Shown in pieces: positions 1 to 10,315 of a stretch of DNA of 43,171 nt. The notes under the pieces were generated by a model. That model was not told where the DNA came from and did not search any database. It was given only the letters and a program-made list of their open reading frames with translations. The position numbers were made by a program, and so were the translations under genes. Source of the stretch: Crocinitomicaceae bacterium (lineage in GTDB: Bacteria; Bacteroidota; Bacteroidia; Flavobacteriales_D; Crocinitomicaceae); contig JANQWC010000015.1 of NCBI GenBank assembly GCA_030730025.1, positions 1-43,171 of the forward strand, read 5' to 3'. Positions within the stretch are counted from its first letter, which is position 1, and every line of letters begins with the position of its first letter.

Positions 1-427
1 CGGCAATAATTTGATAAAGTGCTGTGTAATCGCAAGGCAACCCACCGATATCTACTGGCATGATTACTTTTGTGCGCGGTGTGATGGCCGCCTGCACAGC
101 CGCCAACGACAAATTGAAATCTGTGGGGTCAGAATCGACAAATACGGGCGTAGCTCCGGTGTGCAGTACCACATTGGCACTTGCGCAATATGTGTAGGCA
201 GGTAAGATCACTTCATCGCCAGGCCCAACTCCCCACCAGCGCAACAATACTTCCATTCCGGTGGTCCAGGAACTCACTGCAATAGTGGTTTTGGCGCCGC
301 AATACGCCGTAATTTCTTTTTCAAATTGCTTGGTGCGTGGCCCGGTGGTGATCCAGCCACTTTGCAGTGCGGCCGTTACTTCGTCTATGACAGCTTGGTC
401 TATGCGTGGAGGAGAAAAAGGAATCAT
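1..427 (-). CDS. DegT/DnrJ/EryC1/StrS-family PLP aminotransferase, N-terminal part
   Basis: The first 142 residues are visible; the gene runs off the left edge, so the catalytic lysine cannot be seen. The family transfers an amino group to keto-sugar nucleotides, using pyridoxal phosphate, in the cytoplasm. Visible signatures are SGWITTGPRTKQFE near the N-terminus, LPAYTYCASANVVLHTGATPVFVD in pieces around residues 75-98, and PVDIGGLPCD near residue 128. The usual cofactor-phosphate loop (SSGTxA) reads SSWTTGM here. The start ATG overlaps the stop of the upstream glycosyltransferase by four bases (ATGA, 424-427), so it is translationally coupled as the last visible gene of the polysaccharide operon. 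The family is secure; the sugar substrate is unknown. Confidence 0.88.
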   Translation of the reverse strand, partial: MIPFSPPRIDQAVIDEVTAALQSGWITTGPRTKQFEKEITAYCGAKTTIAVSSWTTGMEVLLRWWGVGPGDEVILPAYTYCASANVVLHTGATPVFVDSDPTDFNLSLAAVQAAITPRTKVIMPVDIGGLPCDYTALYQIIA

Positions 428-1647
428 GAGAGTGAGGTTAAGCGTTTGTACAAAGATGCGGCAATTTGGTCTCTATTGAAGTGTTCGGCAACATATTTTC
501 GGCCGTTTTGACCAGCTGTTTCAATACTTTTTGGATTTTCCATGAGCGATCTGATCACGCTTGCTAATGCCGTGGCATTTTCTGGTTCAAAATACCAACC
601 CGCTTCAGCATTTTCGATAAAATGACGCCTGGCCTCGCCATCTACACCTAAAAGCAAAGGAACTTCCATGGCAAGCGCTTCAAACACTTTTGACGGAATG
701 GCACCTTGAAAGAGGGGCAAGTTTTTCAATGGCACGAGTGCGACGTCAATGGCTTGCAAAATTGCGGGCATTTCGGCTTTGGCAACGGGCTCCAGAAAAT
801 GAATGTTTGTCAGCTGAAGTTCAGCTTTGAGCGCTTGTAATTTTTCTTTTTCGGGGCCAGATCCCTGCAAGATAAAATGAACGTGCTGGCAGTCGCGGAG
901 TTGTTGGGCTGCGTATAAAATCACTTCAAGCCCTTGGGCATGGCCGATAATTCCACCGTAAAAAAACAGTAAATCAGTTGGTTCAAAGCCGTTTTGCTCC
1001 CGAAATGGACTGTGTAAGGATATAGACGGATTATAGAATTCAACATTGACTCCGTTGGGCAACCAATAGACTTCGCTAGAGGGGAAGCGCTGGGAGATAT
1101 CTGCCACAATCCCTTCAGTCTGACCCGTGACGAGTGCTGCGCGTAGGTAACACCTGGCCTCGAGTTTGTAGGCCATTTTCAGTAAGTAAGGATTGTTTAC
1201 TATTCCTAGTTTTTCTGCACTTTCGGGCCAGAGGTCGCTGACATTAAAAATGAGTTTTGCGCCTAATTTTTTAGACAAAGCCATGGCGCTATATCCTAAA
1301 AACAGTGGTGGGCTTTCGACGAGTAGAAAATCAAATTGATCGAGTTTTCTGCCGCGCCAATAAGAGGTCCAGACAAAACTGAAATAATTGAGCAAGCGCG
1401 CCACGATACTTTTGGAAGTCGACACGTATATCGCAGCCCGGTGCACGGCAATGCCGTCGATTTGCTCTTCGCGCTTCTGGCCATTTTCATAACCCTCCTG
1501 GATTTTCATTTTCGGGTAATTGGGCAGGGCAGTGAGCACCTCTACCTCCACACCATAAGCCTTGAGCCGTATAGCAAGTTCGTGTAGGCGGTTTTGTGGC
1601 GCGCCTATTTCGGGAGGGTAGTATTGTGTCAGAATGAGGATCCTCAT
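424..1647 (-). CDS. Family 4 glycosyltransferase, WbuB/WcaI-like
   Basis: A 407-residue retaining GT-B glycosyltransferase that would add a sugar to a lipid-linked oligosaccharide at the cytoplasmic membrane face. The N-terminus MRILILTQYYPPEIGAP is typical of the WbuB/WcaI group. The second Rossmann half carries FFYGGIIGHAQGLE and the donor-binding PSKVFEALAMEVPLLLG stretch with the spaced glutamates of the family. The reading frame is open 15 codons further upstream, but I chose the ATG at 1647 because it gives the family N-terminus and overlaps the upstream stop as ATGA (1644-1647). It sits between an O-antigen ligase-family gene and a DegT aminotransferase. The sugar specificity cannot be read from sequence. 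Confidence 0.88.
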   Translation of the reverse strand: MRILILTQYYPPEIGAPQNRLHELAIRLKAYGVEVEVLTALPNYPKMKIQEGYENGQKREEQIDGIAVHRAAIYVSTSKSIVARLLNYFSFVWTSYWRGRKLDQFDFLLVESPPLFLGYSAMALSKKLGAKLIFNVSDLWPESAEKLGIVNNPYLLKMAYKLEARCYLRAALVTGQTEGIVADISQRFPSSEVYWLPNGVNVEFYNPSISLHSPFREQNGFEPTDLLFFYGGIIGHAQGLEVILYAAQQLRDCQHVHFILQGSGPEKEKLQALKAELQLTNIHFLEPVAKAEMPAILQAIDVALVPLKNLPLFQGAIPSKVFEALAMEVPLLLGVDGEARRHFIENAEAGWYFEPENATALASVIRSLMENPKSIETAGQNGRKYVAEHFNRDQIAASLYKRLTSLS

Positions 1648-2861
1648 TTTGTAGCGTTTTTGGGCCAATAACAAAGTGCAGTGAACCAGCACAAGAAAAA
1701 AACGATGCCAGACTCCCGTTGTAAGATGCTTTCAAACAAACAGAAAATCACAAACACGGCACTCAGAAGCAAGCCGCTCAAACGTTGATTTTTGTAGAAA
1801 TGGCCTGTGATCACTACCATAATTCCTGTAAATATTGCCAATCCTAGATAACCGAGTTCGTTCCAAATTTGAAGAAATTGATTGTGCGGATTGAATTCTT
1901 TTTTCGCTTGTTGAGGGTAGCCCCAAGCGATGAGTTGTTTGGAAAGTGCAGGCTCCAAACCGCCTAAACCAAGCCCAAACGGATGCGCAATACCTAGTTG
2001 CACACTGGCCGTCCAAAGGATGAGTCGTACTTCATTGCCCTGCAATGGTTCTATTCTGCCCCGAACAAACCCCTCTGGATTGGCTACATAACTGCGCGTA
2101 AATGCACCTGCATTTTGGGCATCAGCTCTGATTTCTGCGCTCTGCAACGCCAGTCCAATACCCAGTGCCAAGATCAATAAACCAATCAATCCGCTCTTTG
2201 CGCGCCCAAGGTAGTCCGTTAGGCGATGCACGGCAAAGAACATCAAAACACTCAAAAGCGCGACAATCCCCGCAAGGGTGCCTAAGTGCACGTGCATTGC
2301 GGCAAAAAGCACAATAACCAACCAACTGATCCAACGGGCCTTGACGCGAAACCAGGCCACTTTGCCAAGGAGTAAGCCAATAATGGAAAAAATCAAAAAG
2401 GCCGAAAAATACGACGGATGGTGCACCTGTGAAAAATAAGTGGTACTGAAGCAACGCACGCTATTGCCAAGTGTGAGCTGACACATGATGGCATCATAGT
2501 AGGCAATGACAATCAAAACCAAGCAGGCAATTGTATGCGCAAACCACATTTGCGCTATTGGCAATGGCTCTTTCCATTTGAAGGAAAAGAGCAGTGGGAA
2601 GGCCAATAAAGCTAATTTTCTCTCCAACGCGGGAAAGTCAGGTTGCGCAGACCAAACGAGTGAAAGCAAAAAATATCCAAAGAGGACAGCCCACAGCCAC
2701 AGCGATTTTTGAAACTGAAAAACATTCTCCTTTTTCAAATGACCTACAAATGCAATACCCAGTAGCACAATCAATAAGGGACCAGATAAACCTTTCGATA
2801 GCAACCACGTGCCGCAAAATGCGATCAGGACGAAATTGAACAAACGTTGAGTATATGGCAT
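1644..2861 (-). CDS. O-antigen ligase / polymerase family membrane protein (Wzy_C type)
   Basis: A 405-residue protein with about ten to twelve hydrophobic segments and a hydrophilic loop around residues 245-315, as in WaaL/Wzy_C inner-membrane enzymes. These ligate or polymerise undecaprenyl-linked glycans on the periplasmic side. The loop contains GRIEPLQGNEVRLILW followed by HPFGLGLGG and FNPHNQFLQIWNELGYLGL; the last is the most diagnostic motif of the family. Its start codon directly abuts the upstream glycosyltransferase stop (2861/2862), and its stop overlaps the next gene. Because a second polymerase-like protein is present at 3955-5124, this one may be the ligase and the other the polymerase; that assignment is inference. 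Confidence 0.82.
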   Translation of the reverse strand: MPYTQRLFNFVLIAFCGTWLLSKGLSGPLLIVLLGIAFVGHLKKENVFQFQKSLWLWAVLFGYFLLSLVWSAQPDFPALERKLALLAFPLLFSFKWKEPLPIAQMWFAHTIACLVLIVIAYYDAIMCQLTLGNSVRCFSTTYFSQVHHPSYFSAFLIFSIIGLLLGKVAWFRVKARWISWLVIVLFAAMHVHLGTLAGIVALLSVLMFFAVHRLTDYLGRAKSGLIGLLILALGIGLALQSAEIRADAQNAGAFTRSYVANPEGFVRGRIEPLQGNEVRLILWTASVQLGIAHPFGLGLGGLEPALSKQLIAWGYPQQAKKEFNPHNQFLQIWNELGYLGLAIFTGIMVVITGHFYKNQRLSGLLLSAVFVIFCLFESILQRESGIVFFLCWFTALCYWPKNATK

Positions 2862-3962
2862 TTATAATGAAAGATAAAATTCGCGAAGTTGTCGGGCTTC
2901 TTTTTCCCAATTGTACTTTTCCTCAAAAAGGCTGCGGGCGAGTTGGCCCATTTTGGCCGTTTTCTCGGCTTGAGTTGCCAATTCAGAGAGTGCCAATGAG
3001 ATTTCTGCCTCGTTCTGAGGGTCTACAAAAACGCCGCAATCGGCACCGTGCAACAGTGTCCGATATAGCGGAAAGTCGCTGGCCAGCACCGCACAACCAG
3101 CTGCGAGGTATTCAAACATTTTGATCGGATACGCTTCCTTATAGCTAGGTGTCGGATGGAGTGTCACGATACCAACGGTGCATTGCTGCAAAATTTCCTG
3201 AATTTGTTCGCGCCCTACTTGCCCATAAAAATGAACTTTCTGCCAGCCTTTTGTGCTTTCTAATTCGGCTTGTAAGAGGGGGTCGTCAAAAGTACCCGCA
3301 AGATGCAAGACCCCATCTACATGCTCCATGGCCAAAACCACTTCCCGAATGCCCCTCGACTCATAAAGTCCACCGATGTAACAAAAATGAGTACTGTTTT
3401 TCAGACCCCAATCGGGAATCGGGAATTCTGCTTGCAGCGGAAAATTGCGCACAAGGGCAACTTTGGAGTGGTGTTGTTCAAATCTGGCACAAATACCAGG
3501 CGTTACGGAAATGATCCCCGCTAATTTTTTGGTGACGCGTCGTTCATAGTACTTGTAGAACAGTGAAATCAGTTTTCTAAAAACCCACGGAATCCAGAAT
3601 TTATCCATGATTTGTTTGGGGACGTCTTCGTGAGAGTCAAAAATGACTTTAGCTCCTGCTTGCTGCAGTTTTGGGGCTATTCTGAGTAGTTCGGGGTCGT
3701 GGAGTTGGTAGATATCTGCTTGGATGGCTAAACCAACTTTGAGAACTTCATTCACGGTATGCTTCATCCGTTTGCTCCGAACTTGTGTCTCGGCAGTGAA
3801 GCTATGAATGTGCACGCCGTCTTGCTGGCGCGTTGTGGTATTAGGCACCACCAAATGCACCTCAAAATCTTGGGCCATGGTTTTGGCCATCTTGTGTAAG
3901 ATGCGGATATCGCCATCGAGGTGAACGCTGGTCAGGTGACAAATACGCAATTGTTTAGGCAT
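2862..3962 (-). CDS. Family 4 glycosyltransferase
   Basis: A 366-residue GT-B fold glycosyltransferase of cell-surface glycan assembly. The N-terminal half begins MPKQLRICHLTSVHLDGDIR, contains LHDPELLRIAPKL and FDSHEDVPKQI near residues 95-120, typical of acceptor-side domains in this family. The C-terminal half has FCYIGGLYESRGIREV and the donor-binding stretch YPIKMFEYLAAGCAVLASD near residue 285. It overlaps the upstream membrane protein by eight bases (3955-3962) and abuts the next gene with no gap, so the operon is translated as a coupled unit. The substrate is unknown. Length and motifs argue for an intact enzyme. Confidence 0.87.
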   Translation of the reverse strand: MPKQLRICHLTSVHLDGDIRILHKMAKTMAQDFEVHLVVPNTTTRQQDGVHIHSFTAETQVRSKRMKHTVNEVLKVGLAIQADIYQLHDPELLRIAPKLQQAGAKVIFDSHEDVPKQIMDKFWIPWVFRKLISLFYKYYERRVTKKLAGIISVTPGICARFEQHHSKVALVRNFPLQAEFPIPDWGLKNSTHFCYIGGLYESRGIREVVLAMEHVDGVLHLAGTFDDPLLQAELESTKGWQKVHFYGQVGREQIQEILQQCTVGIVTLHPTPSYKEAYPIKMFEYLAAGCAVLASDFPLYRTLLHGADCGVFVDPQNEAEISLALSELATQAEKTAKMGQLARSLFEEKYNWEKEARQLREFYLSL

Positions 3963-5124
3963 GAGTGCTCTCCTTAGTTGGGCTTGATAATAAAAGCAGT
4001 AAGATCAGGCCCCAACCACCACTAAAAAGCAAGGTGAGTAAGGATCCAGAACTGAGCAAAAGTAGCGGGAAAATCTGCAAGCTAAATGCCAGTACTGCAT
4101 TGGTTTTCCTGTGTACAATGTTCAAAAACTGAAAGAAAAAGGCGAGTAGTGCTGCAGCAAACGGCAGGCCCCACCAGCCAAAATTGGCGTAAGTACGCAT
4201 GAAATGTGCTGTATTGACGCTCCCTTGAACGCCTTGTTTGGCGTAGTCAGGATAGAAAAGCGCATAGAGTTCGAGGTTGTAGTCTGCCGTTTTTTGTCCG
4301 GTCAGTTTGGCGTAAGGGCCAAAATCTCTGCCGTACAGATAGGGTTTGTCTTTGGGCACATGCGCAAACCACATGCTCATGGTTTTGCCAGGTATAATAA
4401 ATATCCGTTTGAATATACCTTCAGATACGACATTGGCGCGGCCTTTTTTTGCTAAAGTTGGTTGGAGGTCGTGCTGACCGCCGTGCAATTGCGGATTGTT
4501 CGCAAATACGGCCACAACAAACAAAACGCCCATCACAACCGTACTCAAAACGCCAGCCCACCATTTTCTATTCAAGAAAAAGTAAACAAGTACGGGGAAC
4601 CCAAGCCAAAAGATCAAACTTTTTTGCAGTAAGGCAAGTCCATAAAAACTGCCCACACAAATGCTCAAGAAAAATCCGATGTAATTTTTTCGATAGAGAA
4701 AGAACAATGCGCTGGCAGGCAGCAAAGCTCGAATAGACCACGTACTGGCATAATGCAACCATTTGGGCAGACCTGCAGAACTGAGTTTGCGGATGGAATT
4801 GGCATCTGAAAGTTTAGAGGCTTGCCAGGCTTCTACAAATGGAATTTTCCCCAACCAAAAGAGGTGAATGACAACCATTAGCAGTGCAAAAAGGAAAATA
4901 GAGCGTTCTAAATACTTGAAGTTTCGCTCCGGAAAGGAAAACGGAAAGTTCAAATTAGAAATGGCAATATAAATAGTCAAAAAGGGAACGAAAAACAAAA
5001 AGAAGAGGGGCGTTGCGTAGGTGAGGCCCGAAGTGTAGAGGAGCCCGACTTGCAACAAAGCATATACAAACAAATAAGTCGTCAAATAGGGGTGGGCTTT
5101 CACCAAAGCGCTCAATTGTTTCAT
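3955..5124 (-). CDS. Polytopic membrane protein, probable repeat-unit polymerase (Wzy-like)
   Basis: A 389-residue hydrophobic protein with about ten predicted membrane segments and one large hydrophilic loop, roughly residues 215-310, ending in VQGSVNTAHFMRTYANFGWWG before the last membrane cluster. A big periplasmic loop and a glycine/aromatic-rich re-entry are the layout expected of Wzy polymerases, which share little sequence. The position between the flippase and glycosyltransferases fits that role. No family-defining motif can be recognised with certainty, so the function is inferred from topology and context. It starts inside the flippase stop (ATGA at 5121-5124). An alternative is another kind of glycan-modifying membrane enzyme. 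Confidence 0.6.
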   Translation of the reverse strand: MKQLSALVKAHPYLTTYLFVYALLQVGLLYTSGLTYATPLFFLFFVPFLTIYIAISNLNFPFSFPERNFKYLERSIFLFALLMVVIHLFWLGKIPFVEAWQASKLSDANSIRKLSSAGLPKWLHYASTWSIRALLPASALFFLYRKNYIGFFLSICVGSFYGLALLQKSLIFWLGFPVLVYFFLNRKWWAGVLSTVVMGVLFVVAVFANNPQLHGGQHDLQPTLAKKGRANVVSEGIFKRIFIIPGKTMSMWFAHVPKDKPYLYGRDFGPYAKLTGQKTADYNLELYALFYPDYAKQGVQGSVNTAHFMRTYANFGWWGLPFAAALLAFFFQFLNIVHRKTNAVLAFSLQIFPLLLLSSGSLLTLLFSGGWGLILLLLLSSPTKESTHA

Positions 5125-6395
5125 GCGCGCAGTTTTTCGTAGTGTTTGACGCGGTTGTAGATTAGGCCGTAATAACAGCTGTACGCAATGAGGTCAACAA
5201 GGCAGTAACGCCAGACAAATGCTTGAATATCCTGACCCGGATTCAAGTAAAGCCAAAGCATGGATGCAAAATAAAGAATTTGCCATACGGCACTAAAGCG
5301 CACTTCTTGAAGCGCAACCAAAGTGGAGCTCAAGGGTGAAACCACAAATTTGAGTGTCTGACCAAAAATAAGTACACCGGTAAGTTGGCCCGCGAGCCGC
5401 CATTCTGGTCCGAAAACAAAGGCAAAGAGCGGCGAGGCAAAAAATAACAAAAAGACCGCGAGTGGCAAACTCAAGAGCAGTAGGGTCAGGCTCACTTTTT
5501 TGAAGTCGGGCACAATTGCTTCTTGTTTGCGAATGCGCTCGGCTTGGTGCTGCAAATAAACTTGAGAAAGCGAAATGGAAATAAGGGCCATGGGCAAGGA
5601 AAGCACCATTCTACTGAGGTCAAATTGCCCGGTTTGTGCTTTGCCAAAAGCGGCATTCACGATAAATACGGGAAGGGTGAGGCTGATGGTGTTGAGCAAA
5701 GAGGGAAAGGCGTGGTAAATCGGAAAGCGCCAATACTTTTTGAGGGTCGGGATGGTATTTCGGAGTCGAAAAGCAAAATTCAGCCCGATTTTTTTGGCCT
5801 GCCAAAATCCACCAAAAAAATTGATGACATCGCCTACGAGGTTGCCGAAAAGTAAACCAGTGCTGTTTCCAAAATAGCCACTTGCGCTCTGTGCAGCAGC
5901 TTCCGTTGTTCTGCGATACACTTTGTTTTTTGCGGCATCTTTAAACGCTTTTTTTCGGATCAGGTATATATTAAAGCACTGAAAACTGCTCACCAAAAAG
6001 ACACTTATAGGCAATAAATGCAGGTACCAAGATTCTTGCTCGTTCAGAGAAAACCGTCTGACAATCCAGGCTTCATTTAAAAACAAAACAATCCAAATGA
6101 GCAAGGCCATAACAGCCGTAATCAAGACGCCTCCTGCTACCAAATGATCGGCCTCTCGGTCCTCTTCTGGCAAAACAATAGCGCTCTCATACTTCAGATT
6201 GGCAATGGCCACGAGCATGCCAACAGCAGTGACATAAAGTGCGGCAGTTCCAAATGCTTCGGCGCTGAACATTCTGCGGAGCACAGGCTGAAATAGGATG
6301 GGAATGAGTTGTGCGAGCACCGTGCCCACAATCAGTGTAGCCGAATTGCGTAGCAGTCCAGAGTTGGTAAAATATTGTCGGATGCGTTGGTACAT
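5121..6395 (-). CDS. Polysaccharide flippase, Wzx-like (MOP superfamily)
   Basis: A 424-residue protein with about twelve membrane segments that resembles the oligosaccharide flippases which move undecaprenyl-linked repeat units across the inner membrane. Typical features are the N-terminal SGLLRNSATLIVGTVLAQLIP, then FSAEAFGTAALYVTAVGML, and KYESAIVLPEEDREADHL near residue 70; the last is common in Bacteroidota Wzx proteins. It is the first gene of the minus-strand polysaccharide operon and follows a promoter-like box at 6412-6419. The next gene overlaps its stop by four bases. Family assignment is good; the glycan carried is unknown. Confidence 0.85.
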   Translation of the reverse strand: MYQRIRQYFTNSGLLRNSATLIVGTVLAQLIPILFQPVLRRMFSAEAFGTAALYVTAVGMLVAIANLKYESAIVLPEEDREADHLVAGGVLITAVMALLIWIVLFLNEAWIVRRFSLNEQESWYLHLLPISVFLVSSFQCFNIYLIRKKAFKDAAKNKVYRRTTEAAAQSASGYFGNSTGLLFGNLVGDVINFFGGFWQAKKIGLNFAFRLRNTIPTLKKYWRFPIYHAFPSLLNTISLTLPVFIVNAAFGKAQTGQFDLSRMVLSLPMALISISLSQVYLQHQAERIRKQEAIVPDFKKVSLTLLLLSLPLAVFLLFFASPLFAFVFGPEWRLAGQLTGVLIFGQTLKFVVSPLSSTLVALQEVRFSAVWQILYFASMLWLYLNPGQDIQAFVWRYCLVDLIAYSCYYGLIYNRVKHYEKLRA

Positions 6396-6411
6396 AAATG
6401 AGTTAACACTA

Positions 6412-6419
6412 CAAAGATA
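6412..6419 (-). promoter_or_regulatory. Predicted promoter -7 box of the polysaccharide operon
   Basis: On the minus strand this reads TATCTTTG, an exact match to the Bacteroidota -7 element TAnnTTTG. It lies 16 bases before the flippase ATG, giving a short leader. No convincing TTTG -33 element is present at the usual distance. It is paired back-to-back with the promoter of the dehydrogenase gene. Confidence 0.6.
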
Positions 6420-6466
6420 ATCAAATCAAAATGCATTCATTTTTAGCGCAAATTACTTAGGAGCAC

Positions 6467-6474
6467 TATATTTG
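6467..6474 (+). promoter_or_regulatory. Predicted promoter -7 box of the hydroxyacyl-CoA dehydrogenase gene
   Basis: The plus strand reads TATATTTG, an exact TAnnTTTG match. A possible weak -33 (TTTA) lies about 22 bases upstream. The alternative GTG start codon at 6474 would lie inside this box, which supports the ATG at 6492 as the real start, with a leader of roughly ten bases. Confidence 0.6.
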
Positions 6475-6491
6475 TGCAAACTTTCAACAAA

Positions 6492-7382
6492 ATGAAAAAC
6501 GTAGCAGTAATTGGTGCAGGCACCATGGGAAATGGCATCGCACACGTCTTTGCTCAATTTGGATACAACGTCAACCTAATCGATGTTTCAGAAGCCGCCC
6601 TAGAGCGCGCCATCGGAACCATTTCTAAAAACTTAGACCGTCAGGTAGCCAAAGGCAGCCTTACCGAGGAGCAGAAAGCCCAAACACTTCAAAACCTGAC
6701 TACTTTTTCCAATATGTCAGAAGGTGTCAAAGGCGTAGAATTAGTGGTTGAAGCCGCTACTGAAAACGTCGATCTCAAACTCAAAATATTCAAAGACCTC
6801 GATGCCTTTACAGCTCCTGAAGTCATCCTCGCCACAAATACATCGTCAATCTCAATCACCAAAATTGCGGCCGTAACCAATCGCCCAGATAAGGTCATTG
6901 GCATGCACTTCATGAATCCTGTTCCGGTCATGAAATTAGTCGAGATCATTCGTGGTTATTCTACTTCTGACGAGGTTACAGCACTCATTATGGAAACCTC
7001 GCGCAGTTTGTCTAAAGTGCCGGTTGAGGTCAATGACTACCCTGGTTTTGTAGCCAATCGCATCCTGATGCCGATGATCAACGAAGCCATTTACACTTTG
7101 TTTGAAGGTGTGGCTGGCGTTGAAGAAATCGACACCGTTATGAAACTCGGTATGGCGCATCCAATGGGCCCACTTCAGCTCGCTGACTTCATTGGTTTAG
7201 ATGTTTGCTTGGCTATTCTAGAAGTGTTGCACGACGGTTTTGGCAATCCAAAATACGCACCGTGTCCGTTGCTCGTCAATATGGTGATGGCAGGTAAAAA
7301 AGGCGTGAAGTCTGGTGAAGGTTTTTATTCTTGGACGCACGGCACTAAAGATTTAGTGGTGGCAGCTAATTTCAAGAAATAG
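6492..7382 (+). CDS. 3-hydroxybutyryl-CoA / 3-hydroxyacyl-CoA dehydrogenase
   Basis: A 296-residue soluble enzyme that interconverts 3-hydroxyacyl-CoA and 3-ketoacyl-CoA with NAD(P), in beta-oxidation or butanoate metabolism. The Rossmann motif GAGTMG is at residues 8-13, near the N-terminus MKNVAVIGAGTMGNGIAHVF. Family stretches HFMNPVPVMKLVEII and NDYPGFVANRILMPMINEA follow, then MGPLQLADFIGLD in the C-terminal dimer domain. The length matches the short single-domain dehydrogenases, not the fused FadB type. A GTG six codons upstream is also in frame but falls in the promoter box, so I chose the ATG. The last 11 bases overlap the 3' end of the convergent NUDIX gene. Confidence 0.93.
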   Translation: MKNVAVIGAGTMGNGIAHVFAQFGYNVNLIDVSEAALERAIGTISKNLDRQVAKGSLTEEQKAQTLQNLTTFSNMSEGVKGVELVVEAATENVDLKLKIFKDLDAFTAPEVILATNTSSISITKIAAVTNRPDKVIGMHFMNPVPVMKLVEIIRGYSTSDEVTALIMETSRSLSKVPVEVNDYPGFVANRILMPMINEAIYTLFEGVAGVEEIDTVMKLGMAHPMGPLQLADFIGLDVCLAILEVLHDGFGNPKYAPCPLLVNMVMAGKKGVKSGEGFYSWTHGTKDLVVAANFKK

Positions 7383-7824
7383 AAAAACGCGCCCCGTCGC
7401 TTTCTTTTAATTTTTCTAAAACGATTCGATCAATCGGAAAGGTCAGTGCACTGGCTTCTAATTCTGAAAGGGGTACCCAGCGCTGCTTTTCTAGTTCCTC
7501 GCTAAAGGGAATCGTATATTTTTCGCAAAAAGGTAGTTCGCTGCGCTGTACGTGAATGGTGTAATAAAACGCCACTAAATTGCTTTGGTCGAAAGCCGAA
7601 AGCTGATGAAATTCATTGACGTAAAAGAAGTTGGCATCTGTGGGTACCCATACTAGTTCTTCTTGGAGTTCTCTCAATAAGGCGTCTTTGATGCCTTCGC
7701 CATGCTCTACACCTCCGCCAGGAAACTTAGTGAAAAAAGCACCAAAACGACATTCGTCGGCCAGAAGAATTTCGCCAAATTCATTGATAATTAAAGCGTA
7801 AACACGCAGGTTGAAACGACCCAA
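7372..7824 (-). CDS. NUDIX hydrolase
   Basis: A 150-residue protein carrying a NUDIX box at residues 37-56, GGVEHGEGIKDALLRELQEE, which fits Gx5Ex7REUxEE with all metal-binding glutamates present. The glycine normally found two residues after EE is valine. NUDIX enzymes hydrolyse nucleoside diphosphates linked to another group; the substrate here cannot be told from sequence. The start codon follows the enolase stop with no gap (7824/7825), so it is the third gene of carA-eno-NUDIX and probably co-translated. Its 3' end overlaps the convergent dehydrogenase gene by 11 bases. Confidence 0.88.
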   Translation of the reverse strand: MGRFNLRVYALIINEFGEILLADECRFGAFFTKFPGGGVEHGEGIKDALLRELQEELVWVPTDANFFYVNEFHQLSAFDQSNLVAFYYTIHVQRSELPFCEKYTIPFSEELEKQRWVPLSELEASALTFPIDRIVLEKLKESDGARFSIS

Positions 7825-10214
<2,390 letters not shown>

Positions 10215-10228
10215 TTATAAATTTTCTC

Positions 10229-10236
10229 CAAAATTA
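10229..10236 (-). promoter_or_regulatory. Predicted promoter -7 box of carA-eno-NUDIX
   Basis: The minus strand reads TAATTTTG, an exact TAnnTTTG match, ending 14 bases before the carA ATG. It sits between the rplQ terminator and carA, the expected place for an independent promoter. A clear -33 element is not visible. Confidence 0.55.
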
Positions 10237-10269
10237 CGGACTTTGTTAAAATAGGAGGGGTATAAAAAC

Positions 10270-10300
10270 AAAAAAGGCGGACATTGTCCGCCTTTTTTAT
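10270..10300 (-). terminator. Rho-independent terminator of the ribosomal protein superoperon
   Basis: The inverted repeat GGCGGA / TCCGCC (10276-10281 and 10287-10292) with a five-base loop is flanked by an A run on one side and a T run on the other. Read on the minus strand, it lies shortly after the rplQ stop and is followed by a T-rich tract. The flanking runs extend the stem, so it could act in both directions, but only the minus strand has an upstream gene. Confidence 0.9.
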
Positions 10301-10315
10301 CAACATATTGTCAAT

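Noticed and set aside
2122-2454. Minus-strand open frame of 110 codons
   Set aside because: It lies in another frame of the O-antigen ligase-family gene, which has strong membrane-protein features and fits the operon.
5523-5855. Plus-strand open frame of 110 codons
   Set aside because: It is antisense to the flippase gene and has no recognisable product.
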